Positions 1 through 9,967 of a stretch of 33,604 nucleotides of DNA are shown one piece after another. Both the position numbers and the translations under genes were made by a program. This DNA is from a virus. How positions within the stretch are numbered: the first letter of the stretch is position 1; each line of letters begins with the position of its first letter. The DNA is taken from IMG/VR virus record IMGVR_UViG_3300031660_000023, positions 1 to 33,604 of that record; one strand, 5' to 3'. The notes under the pieces were generated by a model, which was not told the origin of the DNA, made no database searches, and saw only the letters and a program-made list of their open reading frames with translations.

Positions 1-1818
1 ACTTCAAGAGCTCTGGGCCCTTTAGGTAAGTCTTATGAGCATTCAACTTTGACAGTAGTGCAACAAGAAGCCGCTCTTGAGTCTCTCAGAAGAGAAATGA
101 CTGAGCTAGGCATTATGAGCCCTCAACTAGCTAACTTACTCAAAAAGAACCCTCTAGACCTAAGTACTACAATGGGCGACGATGGACAGCTTCTTACTAA
201 TGTAGAGCTTATGCAGCGAATAGGGGCAAACGCTCGTAGTGCAGGAGCAGAACTTAAAACTATGAGAGATGCCGCAAACGGTGTAACCTCTGCCATGGTT
301 GGTGGAGACTTAAAAAATGCAGAGTACTTACTTAACGATATGGAAGCAGCGGCTCTCGCAGCTGCGGCAGGGTTTAAAAAACTAGGTACAAAAGAAGGTA
401 TTGCATCAGCAAACCAAGCTTTAAAAGAATATAATACAGCTTTAGGTGATACTATAAACACTACAGACTACAAAGCTAGTCTCACAGCTCTTAGAGAAGC
501 ACAAGAAGAGTTAAGCCTCTCTATGGTTACAGCTAATAACTTAGCTGGGCAGGCGGGCGAAATAACAAAGCTAAATAATGAAATTATGACGCAGAAACTT
601 GCACTTGACGAGATAAACTTAAAACTTACTGAGTTAAGTTCTGGAGCACTTTTTGATCAATTAACATTGTTAAAAAGCATAACAGAAGAAAAGAAAAGAC
701 AAGCAGAAATAAAACTAATAGCAGAAACTCAGGGCGAAGCAATGGGAGTTGCAGCTAGAACAGGAGATATTGCCGCAGTAGAAGGAGCCAAGCTCGACAA
801 GAAAGGAGACGACGCAACGTTTGCAGATAAAGCAGAAGCTGTAATGAATACAGTCTCTCCCATGCAAGAAGCAATATCAAAACTAGGGCCGGAGGGCGAG
901 CTTATAAGTGCTGCTCTTGACGGTGCTTTTATGATGTCTACTGCATTTACAGACTCTTTTGCAACTATTTCAGAACACGGACTAAGTTCAGGCGAAGGTA
1001 TAAAAGCAGGCTTAGCAATAGCTGCTGGAGCTATGCAGGCTATTGGAGGCATTCTTAACGCATCCTCTAAAGCACAAATTGCAGAAATAGACAATCAAAT
1101 AGCCGCAGAGAAGAAAAGAGACGGTAAGTCTGCAGGCTCTGTTGCTAAAATGGCAGCACTTGAGAAAAAGAAAGAAGCAGCGAAAAAGAAGGCTTTCGAA
1201 GTTAACAAGAAAATGTCCCTAGCTCAAACAGCTATCGCAACAGCTACAGCGGTAATGGAAACTATGAAAGAGGGAGGCTTTTTTGCAAGTCCTTTAGCTA
1301 TGGCAGTAGCCGCTATGGGTGCGGTACAAATGGCGTTAATCGCTGGAACTTCGTACCAAGGAGGAGCTGGAGGTTCAGCATCTAGTGCCCAACCTGCCCA
1401 AGTACAGGTAGGATCTCGAAGCGCCTCTGTTGATCTAGCAAGAGGTAATAATGCTGGAGGTGAGCAGTCTTACATGAGAGGAGAGCAAGGTACAGGATCT
1501 GGTATGACAAACTTTAAGCCTGCCTTTACAGGTGCTAAGTATAGAGCTTCTGGAGGAGAAACCGCAGGCTTTATGGTAGGGGAGCAAGGACCAGAAATGT
1601 TTATTCCTGATCGTGCTGGAAGAATAGCACCTGCTGACGAAACGGCTAATATGAATAATGCTCCTACAAACATAAACTTCTCCATCAGTGCAGTAGACTC
1701 GCAAGGTGTCGAAGAACTACTAATAAATCAAAAGGGTAACATAATCAAAATGATACGAGACGCAGCGAACGAGCATGGAGAATTCTTCCTTGAAGCCGTT
1801 CAGGAGAAGACTTACTAA
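1..1818 (+). CDS. Tail tape measure protein, C-terminal part (open at window edge)
   Basis: The reading frame is open from base 1, so the 5' end lies outside the window and the TTG at 49 is not a real start; 605 residues are visible. Tape measure proteins set tail length and occupy the tail lumen. Support comes from the long, Ala- and Lys-rich, probably coiled-coil body, two hydrophobic alanine/glycine-rich stretches (around bases 1000-1075 and 1270-1350), and a C-terminal GFMVGEQGPEMFIP motif near base 1570. The last is a recurrent signature near the C-terminus of phage tape measure proteins. The stop overlaps the next start as TAATG, suggesting translational coupling. The order tape measure, tail protein, hub fits a long-tailed phage. 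The family call is firm; the missing N-terminus prevents a length comparison. Confidence 0.85.
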   Translation, partial: TSRALGPLGKSYEHSTLTVVQQEAALESLRREMTELGIMSPQLANLLKKNPLDLSTTMGDDGQLLTNVELMQRIGANARSAGAELKTMRDAANGVTSAMVGGDLKNAEYLLNDMEAAALAAAAGFKKLGTKEGIASANQALKEYNTALGDTINTTDYKASLTALREAQEELSLSMVTANNLAGQAGEITKLNNEIMTQKLALDEINLKLTELSSGALFDQLTLLKSITEEKKRQAEIKLIAETQGEAMGVAARTGDIAAVEGAKLDKKGDDATFADKAEAVMNTVSPMQEAISKLGPEGELISAALDGAFMMSTAFTDSFATISEHGLSSGEGIKAGLAIAAGAMQAIGGILNASSKAQIAEIDNQIAAEKKRDGKSAGSVAKMAALEKKKEAAKKKAFEVNKKMSLAQTAIATATAVMETMKEGGFFASPLAMAVAAMGAVQMALIAGTSYQGGAGGSASSAQPAQVQVGSRSASVDLARGNNAGGEQSYMRGEQGTGSGMTNFKPAFTGAKYRASGGETAGFMVGEQGPEMFIPDRAGRIAPADETANMNNAPTNINFSISAVDSQGVEELLINQKGNIIKMIRDAANEHGEFFLEAVQEKTY

Positions 1819-2558
1819 TGACTGACTTTAATACTTACAGTAATACACTACCTGACCCTAATAATCCTATTGGAAATGCTGGTCAAAGTGGTGTAAACCA
1901 GACAACTGCGGGGTTGGGATACTCTTCTGTGGCTTTAACTTCGGAACATCAAATTCTAAACTCTCGTACTAATTCAGGAAGATTAGTCAGCAGGGAGCTG
2001 TCATCGCACCAGTGGAAAATATCTATAGGATACAACCCCATGGTTCGTGATGACTTTGAACGCATCAATGCTTTCTTAGTACAGAAGAGAGGCTCTATGA
2101 CACCTTTCTTTGTGTCTCTTCCCCAGTATAAAGCTCCTCAAGATACTACTTTTGCTACCTTTGTTGCTAGTAATACTTTTACAAACCCTGTCATAGGGGC
2201 AGCTGGTACAACTAATCTATTGATTAGCCACAGCTCTTACTCTTCCTCAAACGGTGTTGTAAAGCCTGGTGATATTTTTACTATAACCGATGATACGAAT
2301 AGTAACCATAAAAAAGCCTACCAAGTAACTCGAGTTGAAAAAACAGGCGAAAGATTAAGCGGAACATCTGCTATTGCAAGCACTGCTTTGTTAATACACT
2401 TTAACCCGCCTCTGCAAAGAGCAGTAGCGGCAAATAAAAATATAAACTTTAACAACCCATTATTTCGTGTAACCATGAAAGGTGACAAAACTGAATACGA
2501 ACTAAACACAAATAATTTATATAGCTTCTCTTTGAAGCTCGAAGAGGCGCAAGCATAA
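1818..2558 (+). CDS. Tail protein between tape measure and hub (distal-tail/minor tail type)
   Basis: A 246-residue protein starting at an ATG that overlaps the tape measure stop (TAATG), with GGAGA about 12 bases upstream. Its own stop also overlaps the hub start. The visible core has an SSHQWKISIGYNPM stretch, then FERINAFLVQKRGSMTPF. This resembles the N-terminal part of minor tail or distal tail proteins, where a beta-sandwich packs on the tail tube end. The position directly before the gpJ-like hub suggests it joins tube to tip. I cannot assign a named family with certainty. No NlpC/P60 peptidase or lambda K/I-like gene lies between it and the hub, so the tail-tip gene set is shorter than in lambda. 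Confidence 0.6.
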   Translation: MTDFNTYSNTLPDPNNPIGNAGQSGVNQTTAGLGYSSVALTSEHQILNSRTNSGRLVSRELSSHQWKISIGYNPMVRDDFERINAFLVQKRGSMTPFFVSLPQYKAPQDTTFATFVASNTFTNPVIGAAGTTNLLISHSSYSSSNGVVKPGDIFTITDDTNSNHKKAYQVTRVEKTGERLSGTSAIASTALLIHFNPPLQRAVAANKNINFNNPLFRVTMKGDKTEYELNTNNLYSFSLKLEEAQA

Positions 2559-5500
2559 TGACAATAAGAACACTTAGCACGAACTCAACAAACCAAACTA
2601 ATCTTGTAAACTCTTTGATGGACTATGAGCCCTTTATAGTTGCTCATCTTGTAAAGTTTGAAAGACCTCAAAGTGTTGCTCACTATGGAGGCAAGGTTCA
2701 AGGGTTGGCTACGGACTTTACTTATATTAGTGATGCGCAGTATGACATTAGTTTTGACGACGGTGGAAAAACCGTAAGCGGAGCATCTTTAGGCCCTCAG
2801 CTTTATCGTGCAAATAAACTTTTGAAACTTGGGGTAATTAATGAAAGCATACAGGCCAAGGCATCTAATTTAAGTTTAACACTTGATTCTGCTACTCTCG
2901 GTATTTCTGAGACTATCAGTGCAAGTTTTACTAGTACTCATATGACTACTAATGTTGACCTAGCTGCTGAAGGCTTTAGAGAAGGCGATAAAGTACTTTT
3001 AACCGGTAGTGGTAATACTAACAACGGTGCATATATACGAATAGATACTTTTAGTGGAGAAGGAAAAATAGTAGCTTTTACACAGATTTCTTCTATTACT
3101 TCTAACTCTTCTTTACAAACCTATGTTATATCTTCTGCATCTGAAGAGATAAACTCTCTTATTACAGATAAAACATCAACGTCTTATACTAGTTATATTA
3201 ATAGAGATGTACTAATATATAGAGTACATATTAATCCAGATACGAGAGCTATTATAGGAGAGCCTTATATATACTTTAAAGGAATTATTGGTTCTGCCGA
3301 TATTAGTGAAAAACTAGATTCTTCTACCATAACGTGGAAACTTGCTAGTCATTGGGGTGACTTTATACGTGTACAAGGTCGTTTGACAGATGATGCAAGC
3401 CATCGTGCCTTACAAGCAGGGGGAGACCCTGATTTAACTGCTGTGATTCGTCCAGAATATGCGACAGACTTAGGATTTTTACACGCTAATACAGCAGTAA
3501 ATATGATGGCAACTTACAACACCACAGAAATAGAATACAAACAAGTGGACATAAATGGGGGTTGGTTCGGAGGTAAGCGCCTAAAAGAAGTAGAGGTAAT
3601 AGTTCCTCGAACAACGGACCTGCAGTTTAATATTCAAGCAAAAATGCTTCCCGTAGTTTACGGTGTTCGTAAAATTGATTCTTTTCCTATATTTGTAGAT
3701 ACTCATAAAGATACCTCTGCAGAAGTTTACAGAGTTGACGCTCTATGTGAAGGTAAAATCGCAGGTATTTTAGATATACATATAGAAGACAATAGCACTA
3801 TCTGTACTGATCTACCTGATTTTGATTTGCGTAACGCAAGTGGAGCAAATTATGATAGCGAAAGCGTAGAGATAGCATGTTACGGTAGAGCTGATCGAGG
3901 AGACACTATGTCTCACTATAGTGCACGAGCAGGGGCAGGTACAAGGCAGAGACAGGTCGATCATACGGGTCGTTGGGGAGAAATTGCACCATTTTTTGGC
4001 ACTAACTTCAATATAGCAGCTACAGGTACTACTAATCCTACTAGTGGTTCCGCTACTGGTATACTTCACGGAGGTACTCATACCATTACTTCGCCTCTAT
4101 CTGCATCTTTTTCTTTCTACCAGGGTAAGCCTTATCAAAAAGCAGACAATACCTTAGTGAGCCTAGCTTCTGCTAATAACTTTAAGCTACAGAACGATTA
4201 CTATACTGGTAGATCTACCTATTGGGGTGCAAATCATAAACTATTAGATACTGCTTATTGTGTAGGTAAATATACAATTGCCGAAGGCGAGACAAGTCTG
4301 CCTGATTTAAAATTCATTGTACGCGGAAGAGACCCTGAGTGCTACAACTATGACGGTAGTTATAGAGCAGACGCAACAGGTGCTGGTGCAGGAAATGCCT
4401 TACCAAGTGTTTTTGTTCTTGGGTCTAATGTTACTCTGCATAGAACTGACAATAACGTTGCTATCGGTGGAACAGTACAAATTGTTGATAAATGGTCAAC
4501 GTTTGACTCTGACGGTGTAGCTGATCATAGGTTTAGATGGTCTGTACGTCCTGCTCTAGGTACTATAACCGCTTTCTATATGAAGAGCGGAAACAGCAAA
4601 TGGCATATGCAAACTTGGGATCATGTAGAAAACGCAGGAACAGTTCCAGCGGAAACCTATGTTACTGTAGCATCTACTACCACAGGTACTGCCGCAGGTA
4701 CAAAAGTAACAGTAAACACACCTAGCGCAGCACTAGCTTGGCTTCTTGCACAAGAAGACCTAGGACTTGCTCCGTATATGGGAGCTTTTGGAATAGACTT
4801 CGCAAGTGCTTTTAGAGACTATACTGCCGCTTCTGGTACCGTAATTGATAACGTAGTAGGGTTGCCTGATGCGGTAACAGGCGGAGATAAGATCTATGTT
4901 AAAGACGGAATTACTCTCGAAAGCGGTGCTAGTGACGAAAGTGGGTATTATGTAGGTAATACTATTACAGTTACAGATATATCTGGAGCTTTAGTATATA
5001 CTCAGGTTAGGAAAATTACAGGGTATGATGGAGCTACTAGAACAGCTACCGTAGACGCTGTTTGGGACTATTCAAATATACCGAATACCTCTACTAAGTA
5101 TGTTATAGGATCTATAGGAGACAAACGTGTAACTATTAATCCGGCTATGCAACTACTAGACTATATGACTAATGATCGTTATGGAAAAGGACTTGATATT
5201 GATAAGGATATTGATTTACCTGTCTGGATAGCAGCAGCAGTAGACTGTGACACTAGGTCTACCGTAGGTATAGTCGTACCTTCAAGTACTTCAATTATTC
5301 CTACCCAAAAGTGGAGATACCCTGCTACAGGAGTTCTTCAGTGGCAGGGCACTGTAGTATCTGTAGAAACTCGAGGAAGCTATAAAGAGATTATTTTTGA
5401 TGACTGCATCGGTAAATTAGGCACTAAATGGAACGATTGGAAAACTTTTGCAGCAGGAGAATTATACTGGTATAACGGCGTCGCCTACAATCAAGGTGGA

Positions 5501-8500
5501 GCAGCAGGCATAATTGGCACAAAACCAACTGGTACCTCAGGTAGTAGTGCAGTTACTGTAACAATTAAAAAAGTGACTGACTCAACTACTGCAAACGTTA
5601 ATACTTCTTTAGTATCTGCAAACGGTAACCCCCTAGTTAAAGCATACTCTGCTTCTAGCCTAGATTATGCTGCCTCAGGTTATAGCTTGTATGACTCAGA
5701 TGATGTTAAGTACTGGAGATACGTAGGCTGGGATGATCCGGCACAGAGATTTGTTACCAGACATCAGACTAACCAAGTAGTAGCTACTACTAATCCTTTA
5801 TTTGATAATATTAATAGAATGTTATCTCAGTTCAATGGCATCCTTCGATACTCAGGAGGCAGGTACCAGCTAGCTGTTAAAGGCAAAAAGCCTGTATCTG
5901 TAAATGTAGCCGAGCAAATATCTAATGATGATATCATTGGTACTATTAAATTATCTGACAAAGGCTTAAAGAACAGTAAAAACTTTGTATCAACCTCTAT
6001 AATAGACCCACAGAATAAATTCGAAGGAAGAAGTGTATCTTTCTTTAACTCAGTGTACCTTAAAGAAGATAAAGGTATTCAAAAGAAAGGATCCTTCAGC
6101 CTGCCAGGTGTAACTAACTATCATAATGCTAGATTTAATATCAAGCAATATCTTGATGAGTCTCGTTATGGGTTAGAAATACAGTTTAGAATGGCCCCTC
6201 GCGGTCTTCTACTATTAGCAGGCTCTATTATAGAGCTTACTTATCCTCGTTTTGGATATACCGCTAAAGAGTTTAGAATAACAAACCTCAACTTTACTAA
6301 AGATGGACTAGTTGATGTTACAGCAGATGAGCATAATGATAGTGCTTATGTAGTTGAACCAGAAACGCACGGAGCACTTGGACTCGTATCTGACGTAGGT
6401 TCTGGTGGTAATACACCTGCACCCGTAGGCATACCTAATAGACCTACTGGCTTAGTATGCACACAAAATGAGCAAAGTGCTATTACGCTTACATGGACAA
6501 ATACTGCCGCTTTTACAGTAGGCACGCATTTTACAGAAATATATAGAAGTACTGTAAACAACTTTGCAGATAGTATAGCAGGAGGCTCTTTTGTAACAGG
6601 GACTAAGTACCGAATACTCACTCTTGGTAGTACCACGCAAGCACAGTGGAATACAGCGGCCGGATCTACTGCCGAAGTGTATAAAGCCGGTGATACAATT
6701 ATAGCTGCAGGGTCTGGTGCGGGTACTGGAACCGTAACGCGCTCACTTCTCGTAGGGTCTTCTACTAGCGATGGGTATACTGATCCAATTACTACAGGAA
6801 CAGGCTCACAGAATCGTTACTACTGGATACGTTATATGAATAAACAGCCCGTACTAAATAGAAGCGGCGGCCAGTTTAGAAACGTACCTTCTCTCTATTA
6901 TCCTAATACTAGTGATAGCGGGTTTACAGGAGGCCAAGGAGTTACAGGTGTCGGCGCTGCTAATAATGCTGTAAGAAGTATTAAATTATCTTTTGGAAAT
7001 ACTAATACTTTTGTTTACCAACAAGATGGTACAGGGATAGAAGCTGGGTATACTGCGTCTACAATTCTTACTGCTACTACTACAAATGTTGCCGGTACTC
7101 CTACTTATGTTTGGAAAAAGACTTCAAAAACGGGTACAGTATCTATAATAAATGGAATAACAGGTGTTCAATACACCTACTCCCCTCCTAATGCGTTTAC
7201 AGATATCCCTGAGACAATTTCAGTACATATGACAGATACTATAGGTTCCGATACTTATACGGCTACTGACGCTGTAAGTTTTAGTGGAACAAAAATTGTT
7301 GTTAATGGAACTGCGGGCATAAACGGGTTTACAGTTACAGCTACTAATGGTACTCATAACTTTAATGCAGGCCCCACAGGAGCCATATCTAGTACAGCTC
7401 CGTTTTCTTCCTCTTTTACTGTATTAAAAGGAGCAACTACATTAACTTATGACGGTACAGGATCTCCTGCGGCAAATACTTATAGACTTGGTTCTTTTGC
7501 CAACGTATCCCCTGCTAACTCTGTAGTACCTTCTAATACAAATGGCGCGGTAACTATCAGTAATTCTACAGGTAGCTTTCTTACAGGTAATTCTGTTATG
7601 CAAGCAACTTTTGATGTTCCTATTATTGAAAATGGAAGTAATACTACCATTGCAGTCTTTAAAATAAATCTAAGTAAAACTCTTAACGGCTCTTTGGGAA
7701 TTAGTTCAGCCTTGGTCTATGCCTACCAGCGTTCTGGAACTACTTTAACTTCTAACCCAGGAGCAGTAGCTGTAAGTTTAGAAACAGGAAAAATTACTAC
7801 TACTTCTTTAGGGAATGGATGGTATAAAAATCTAAGCGATGCTACAGGCACTACGCCTTTATATATCACGGCAGCCTCTGCGGCAGGTACAGGTACTACA
7901 GATACAATTCCTGCTAATGAATGGACTACTCCACTTCTTTGGACGAGAAACGGAGATGATGGAAATCCAGGTATTAACTCTGCAACAGTATTTATCTATA
8001 AAAGAACTAACTCAGCTTCCGAAAGTACACAGCCTTCAGGCAATACAACTTATACTTTTGCGTCTGGTGGGGTAGCATTTACTACTGCCAATGGATGGTC
8101 TTCGTCAGTTCCTAACAATACTAATACTTATGTTTGGACTCGTCAAGCCACAGCGGCAAGTACTAGCACTACAGATGTTATTCCCGCTAGTGAGTGGGGT
8201 CCTGCTGTTCTTACTTTTGCACTTGGAGGAACAGGTGTACGAGGTGGTAGTGTTTTTACTTTTGAAGAGTCGAGCACGTCTCAGATATCTTCTACTACTG
8301 CTACGGCTTGGGCAGGTACTTTAACTACAGCAGCCGCACAAGCCGCTGCAGCCGCCGTAATAGCTAGCACTCCTGATGGTACTATAAGAGCAAATGACCG
8401 AATAACAATAACAGATAATAGTGCTAATAAAGCAGGAACACGTGTTTATAATGGTAGCGCTACAACCGCAAATACTGCAGTAGGAACTGGAGATTTCAGC

Positions 8501-9556
8501 GCTCTTGTTGTAGAAACTTTTGATGGAAGTGTTATAGTAGACGGTACTCTGAGTGCTGATAAGATAACAGCAAATTCTACTTTTAGTAATAATATTACTG
8601 TTGGCAGTACTTTGATTCTTAATAATAGCGGACAGTTTTATACTACTAATAAGACATCTTATACCGATAATGATGACGGCTTCTTCTTAGGCTATACAGG
8701 AGGGAAGCATAAATTAAATCTTGGAGGTGCAACTAACTTTATAAAGTGGGATGGATCTGGTCTTGTAATATCTGGCGAAATTAATATGGTAGGCTCAAGT
8801 AGCATCGGAGGTACTGCTATTGCCACTGTAACAAGTGGGGCAGCTTCGGGTGCTACAGCTAACCAAAGTACTAATGCTCAAATTCAAGCAGGTACTACAG
8901 CAGCTAACGTAGGTCTAGGCAATGTAGATAACTCTTCTGCAGCTACTATTCAAGCAGGTACTACAGCAGCTAACGTAGGTCTAGGCAATGTAGATAACTC
9001 TTCTGCAGCTACTATTCAAGCAGGTACTACAGCAGCTAACGTAGGTCTAGGCAATGTAGATAACACTAGTGATGCTACTGTTGTTACTGCTGCTAGAGCC
9101 GCTACAACTGCAACGGACGTAGGTCTAGGCAATGCAACTAACTCTTCTGCAGCTACTATTCAAGCAGGTACTACAGCAGCTAACGTAGGTCTAGGCAATG
9201 TATCTAATACTACTCTAGCAGATGTAAGAGCTGGAGTAACAGCAGCTAACGTAGGCCTAGGCAATGCAACTAACGCTTCTGCAGCTACTATTCAAGCAGG
9301 TACTACAGCAGCTAACGTAGGTCTAGGCAACGTAAATAACACGAGTGATGCTACTGTGTTATCAGGCAGTTTAACAGGTAATGTTACAGGTAATGTAGGA
9401 GGTGTAGCAGTTGCTACAGTTAACGGGTATGGAGCTACCGCAGGAGGCTCACAAACCGCAGCGAACACAGTAAGTAGAATGAATAATAACGGCCTCGTAG
9501 TAATAGATGGATCGGGAGTAAAGCGTGTAAAGATAGGAAACTTATCAGCCCTATAA
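2558..9556 (+). CDS. Giant tail tip / host-specificity protein (gpJ-like hub fused to fibre)
   Basis: This 2332-residue protein forms the central tail hub and probably the first receptor contact. Residues about 1-1270 resemble the gpJ-type hub; a segment near 1090-1265 (GILRYSGGRYQLAVKGKKP to AYVVEPETHG) matches the C-terminal hub barrel region. Residues about 1293-1440 look like a fibronectin type III domain (PNRPTGLVCTQNEQSAITLTW) interrupted by a glycine-rich insert (SFVTGTKYRILTLGS to GSGAGTGTV). Ig-like domains follow, with two related about 80-residue units ending TDTIPANEW and TDVIPASEW. Then comes the gpJ-typical FDGSVIVDGTLSADKI. Residues 2109-2266 are seven GLGN repeats, and the C-terminus VVIDGSGVKRVKIG is also gpJ-like. 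The gene starts inside the previous stop (TAATG). It is much longer than lambda gpJ (1132 residues) because of the added Ig-like and repeat regions. Confidence 0.8.
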   Translation: MTIRTLSTNSTNQTNLVNSLMDYEPFIVAHLVKFERPQSVAHYGGKVQGLATDFTYISDAQYDISFDDGGKTVSGASLGPQLYRANKLLKLGVINESIQAKASNLSLTLDSATLGISETISASFTSTHMTTNVDLAAEGFREGDKVLLTGSGNTNNGAYIRIDTFSGEGKIVAFTQISSITSNSSLQTYVISSASEEINSLITDKTSTSYTSYINRDVLIYRVHINPDTRAIIGEPYIYFKGIIGSADISEKLDSSTITWKLASHWGDFIRVQGRLTDDASHRALQAGGDPDLTAVIRPEYATDLGFLHANTAVNMMATYNTTEIEYKQVDINGGWFGGKRLKEVEVIVPRTTDLQFNIQAKMLPVVYGVRKIDSFPIFVDTHKDTSAEVYRVDALCEGKIAGILDIHIEDNSTICTDLPDFDLRNASGANYDSESVEIACYGRADRGDTMSHYSARAGAGTRQRQVDHTGRWGEIAPFFGTNFNIAATGTTNPTSGSATGILHGGTHTITSPLSASFSFYQGKPYQKADNTLVSLASANNFKLQNDYYTGRSTYWGANHKLLDTAYCVGKYTIAEGETSLPDLKFIVRGRDPECYNYDGSYRADATGAGAGNALPSVFVLGSNVTLHRTDNNVAIGGTVQIVDKWSTFDSDGVADHRFRWSVRPALGTITAFYMKSGNSKWHMQTWDHVENAGTVPAETYVTVASTTTGTAAGTKVTVNTPSAALAWLLAQEDLGLAPYMGAFGIDFASAFRDYTAASGTVIDNVVGLPDAVTGGDKIYVKDGITLESGASDESGYYVGNTITVTDISGALVYTQVRKITGYDGATRTATVDAVWDYSNIPNTSTKYVIGSIGDKRVTINPAMQLLDYMTNDRYGKGLDIDKDIDLPVWIAAAVDCDTRSTVGIVVPSSTSIIPTQKWRYPATGVLQWQGTVVSVETRGSYKEIIFDDCIGKLGTKWNDWKTFAAGELYWYNGVAYNQGGAAGIIGTKPTGTSGSSAVTVTIKKVTDSTTANVNTSLVSANGNPLVKAYSASSLDYAASGYSLYDSDDVKYWRYVGWDDPAQRFVTRHQTNQVVATTNPLFDNINRMLSQFNGILRYSGGRYQLAVKGKKPVSVNVAEQISNDDIIGTIKLSDKGLKNSKNFVSTSIIDPQNKFEGRSVSFFNSVYLKEDKGIQKKGSFSLPGVTNYHNARFNIKQYLDESRYGLEIQFRMAPRGLLLLAGSIIELTYPRFGYTAKEFRITNLNFTKDGLVDVTADEHNDSAYVVEPETHGALGLVSDVGSGGNTPAPVGIPNRPTGLVCTQNEQSAITLTWTNTAAFTVGTHFTEIYRSTVNNFADSIAGGSFVTGTKYRILTLGSTTQAQWNTAAGSTAEVYKAGDTIIAAGSGAGTGTVTRSLLVGSSTSDGYTDPITTGTGSQNRYYWIRYMNKQPVLNRSGGQFRNVPSLYYPNTSDSGFTGGQGVTGVGAANNAVRSIKLSFGNTNTFVYQQDGTGIEAGYTASTILTATTTNVAGTPTYVWKKTSKTGTVSIINGITGVQYTYSPPNAFTDIPETISVHMTDTIGSDTYTATDAVSFSGTKIVVNGTAGINGFTVTATNGTHNFNAGPTGAISSTAPFSSSFTVLKGATTLTYDGTGSPAANTYRLGSFANVSPANSVVPSNTNGAVTISNSTGSFLTGNSVMQATFDVPIIENGSNTTIAVFKINLSKTLNGSLGISSALVYAYQRSGTTLTSNPGAVAVSLETGKITTTSLGNGWYKNLSDATGTTPLYITAASAAGTGTTDTIPANEWTTPLLWTRNGDDGNPGINSATVFIYKRTNSASESTQPSGNTTYTFASGGVAFTTANGWSSSVPNNTNTYVWTRQATAASTSTTDVIPASEWGPAVLTFALGGTGVRGGSVFTFEESSTSQISSTTATAWAGTLTTAAAQAAAAAVIASTPDGTIRANDRITITDNSANKAGTRVYNGSATTANTAVGTGDFSALVVETFDGSVIVDGTLSADKITANSTFSNNITVGSTLILNNSGQFYTTNKTSYTDNDDGFFLGYTGGKHKLNLGGATNFIKWDGSGLVISGEINMVGSSSIGGTAIATVTSGAASGATANQSTNAQIQAGTTAANVGLGNVDNSSAATIQAGTTAANVGLGNVDNSSAATIQAGTTAANVGLGNVDNTSDATVVTAARAATTATDVGLGNATNSSAATIQAGTTAANVGLGNVSNTTLADVRAGVTAANVGLGNATNASAATIQAGTTAANVGLGNVNNTSDATVLSGSLTGNVTGNVGGVAVATVNGYGATAGGSQTAANTVSRMNNNGLVVIDGSGVKRVKIGNLSAL
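8882..9355 (+). repeat. Seven-unit 66-bp tandem repeat inside the tail tip gene
   Basis: Units start at 8882, 8948, 9014, 9080, 9158, 9224 and 9290. All are 66 bp except the fourth, which is 78 bp, so every unit keeps the frame. Units 1 and 2 are identical at the DNA level and unit 3 matches them over most of its length. The encoded 22-residue unit centres on TTAANVGLGNV followed by DNSS or DNTS. This is the phage tail repeat seen in many fibre shafts (T4-type GLGNVDNTSD repeats). Near-identity of adjacent units points to recent expansion by slippage or unequal recombination. Confidence 0.9.
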
Positions 9557-9564
9557 ATACCATA

Positions 9565-9606
9565 AAAAAAATATATCTTGACATAACACCCCAAGTTAGC
9601 TATAAT
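9565..9606 (+). promoter_or_regulatory. Consensus sigma-70 promoter with A-tract UP-like element
   Basis: TTGACA at 9578-9583, a 17-base spacer and TATAAT at 9601-9606 form an exact sigma-70 consensus. An A8 tract (9564-9571) and TATATC lie just upstream. The predicted transcription start near 9613 leaves a leader of only about 12 bases before the ATG at 9626, with GGAGA at 9615-9619. It sits in the 69-base gap behind the hub gene and would drive the fibre-base and fibre genes. Bases 9565-9583 recur identically on the minus strand at 31576-31594. Confidence 0.9.
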
Positions 9607-9625
9607 TCTGTAATGGAGAAATGAA

Positions 9626-9967
9626 ATGACAGCAGCCGTATACAACCTAGTTATTGACCAAGGTTCCGACTTTGCAATAAACTTAACAATTAAAGAGCTA
9701 GGATCTGCTAAAGATCTAAGTGGCTACTCTGCCCGCGCTCAAATGCGGTCCACTAGGACTGCTTCTAGTGTTGCCGCTACCTTCGCGTGCACAGTACTAA
9801 ACCCTGTTTCAAATGGAGTAGTAAAAATGTCACTGTCAAATAGTGTTTCTTCAGCTCTTACTGCAGGCAGATATTTCTATGATCTTGAAATACACACTAC
9901 TAATAATGCTGTAGTACGCAGACTAATTCAAGGAGAGGTTACTCTCAACCCAGAAGTAACAAGGTAA
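9626..9967 (+). CDS. Small baseplate/fibre-base protein, BppU N-terminal-like
   Basis: A 113-residue protein behind GGAGA with a 6-base spacer and directly downstream of a consensus promoter. The pattern IDQGSDFAINLTIK, DLSGYSARAQMRST, GRYFYDLEIH, RLIQGEVTLNPE is that of the small Ig-like beta-sandwich of BppU N-terminal domains. Many phages encode this domain as a stand-alone protein next to tail fibre genes. In lactococcal phages this domain attaches receptor-binding proteins to the baseplate. By analogy it may anchor fibres here; that is inference. The stop overlaps the next start as TAATG. Confidence 0.6.
   Translation: MTAAVYNLVIDQGSDFAINLTIKELGSAKDLSGYSARAQMRSTRTASSVAATFACTVLNPVSNGVVKMSLSNSVSSALTAGRYFYDLEIHTTNNAVVRRLIQGEVTLNPEVTR

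Noticed and set aside
48-53. TTGACA near the window start as a promoter
   Set aside because: No -10 box is present 16-18 bases downstream, and it lies inside the tape measure coding sequence.
8882-9355. CRISPR array
   Set aside because: The repeats are contiguous, in frame and protein-coding, with no spacers.
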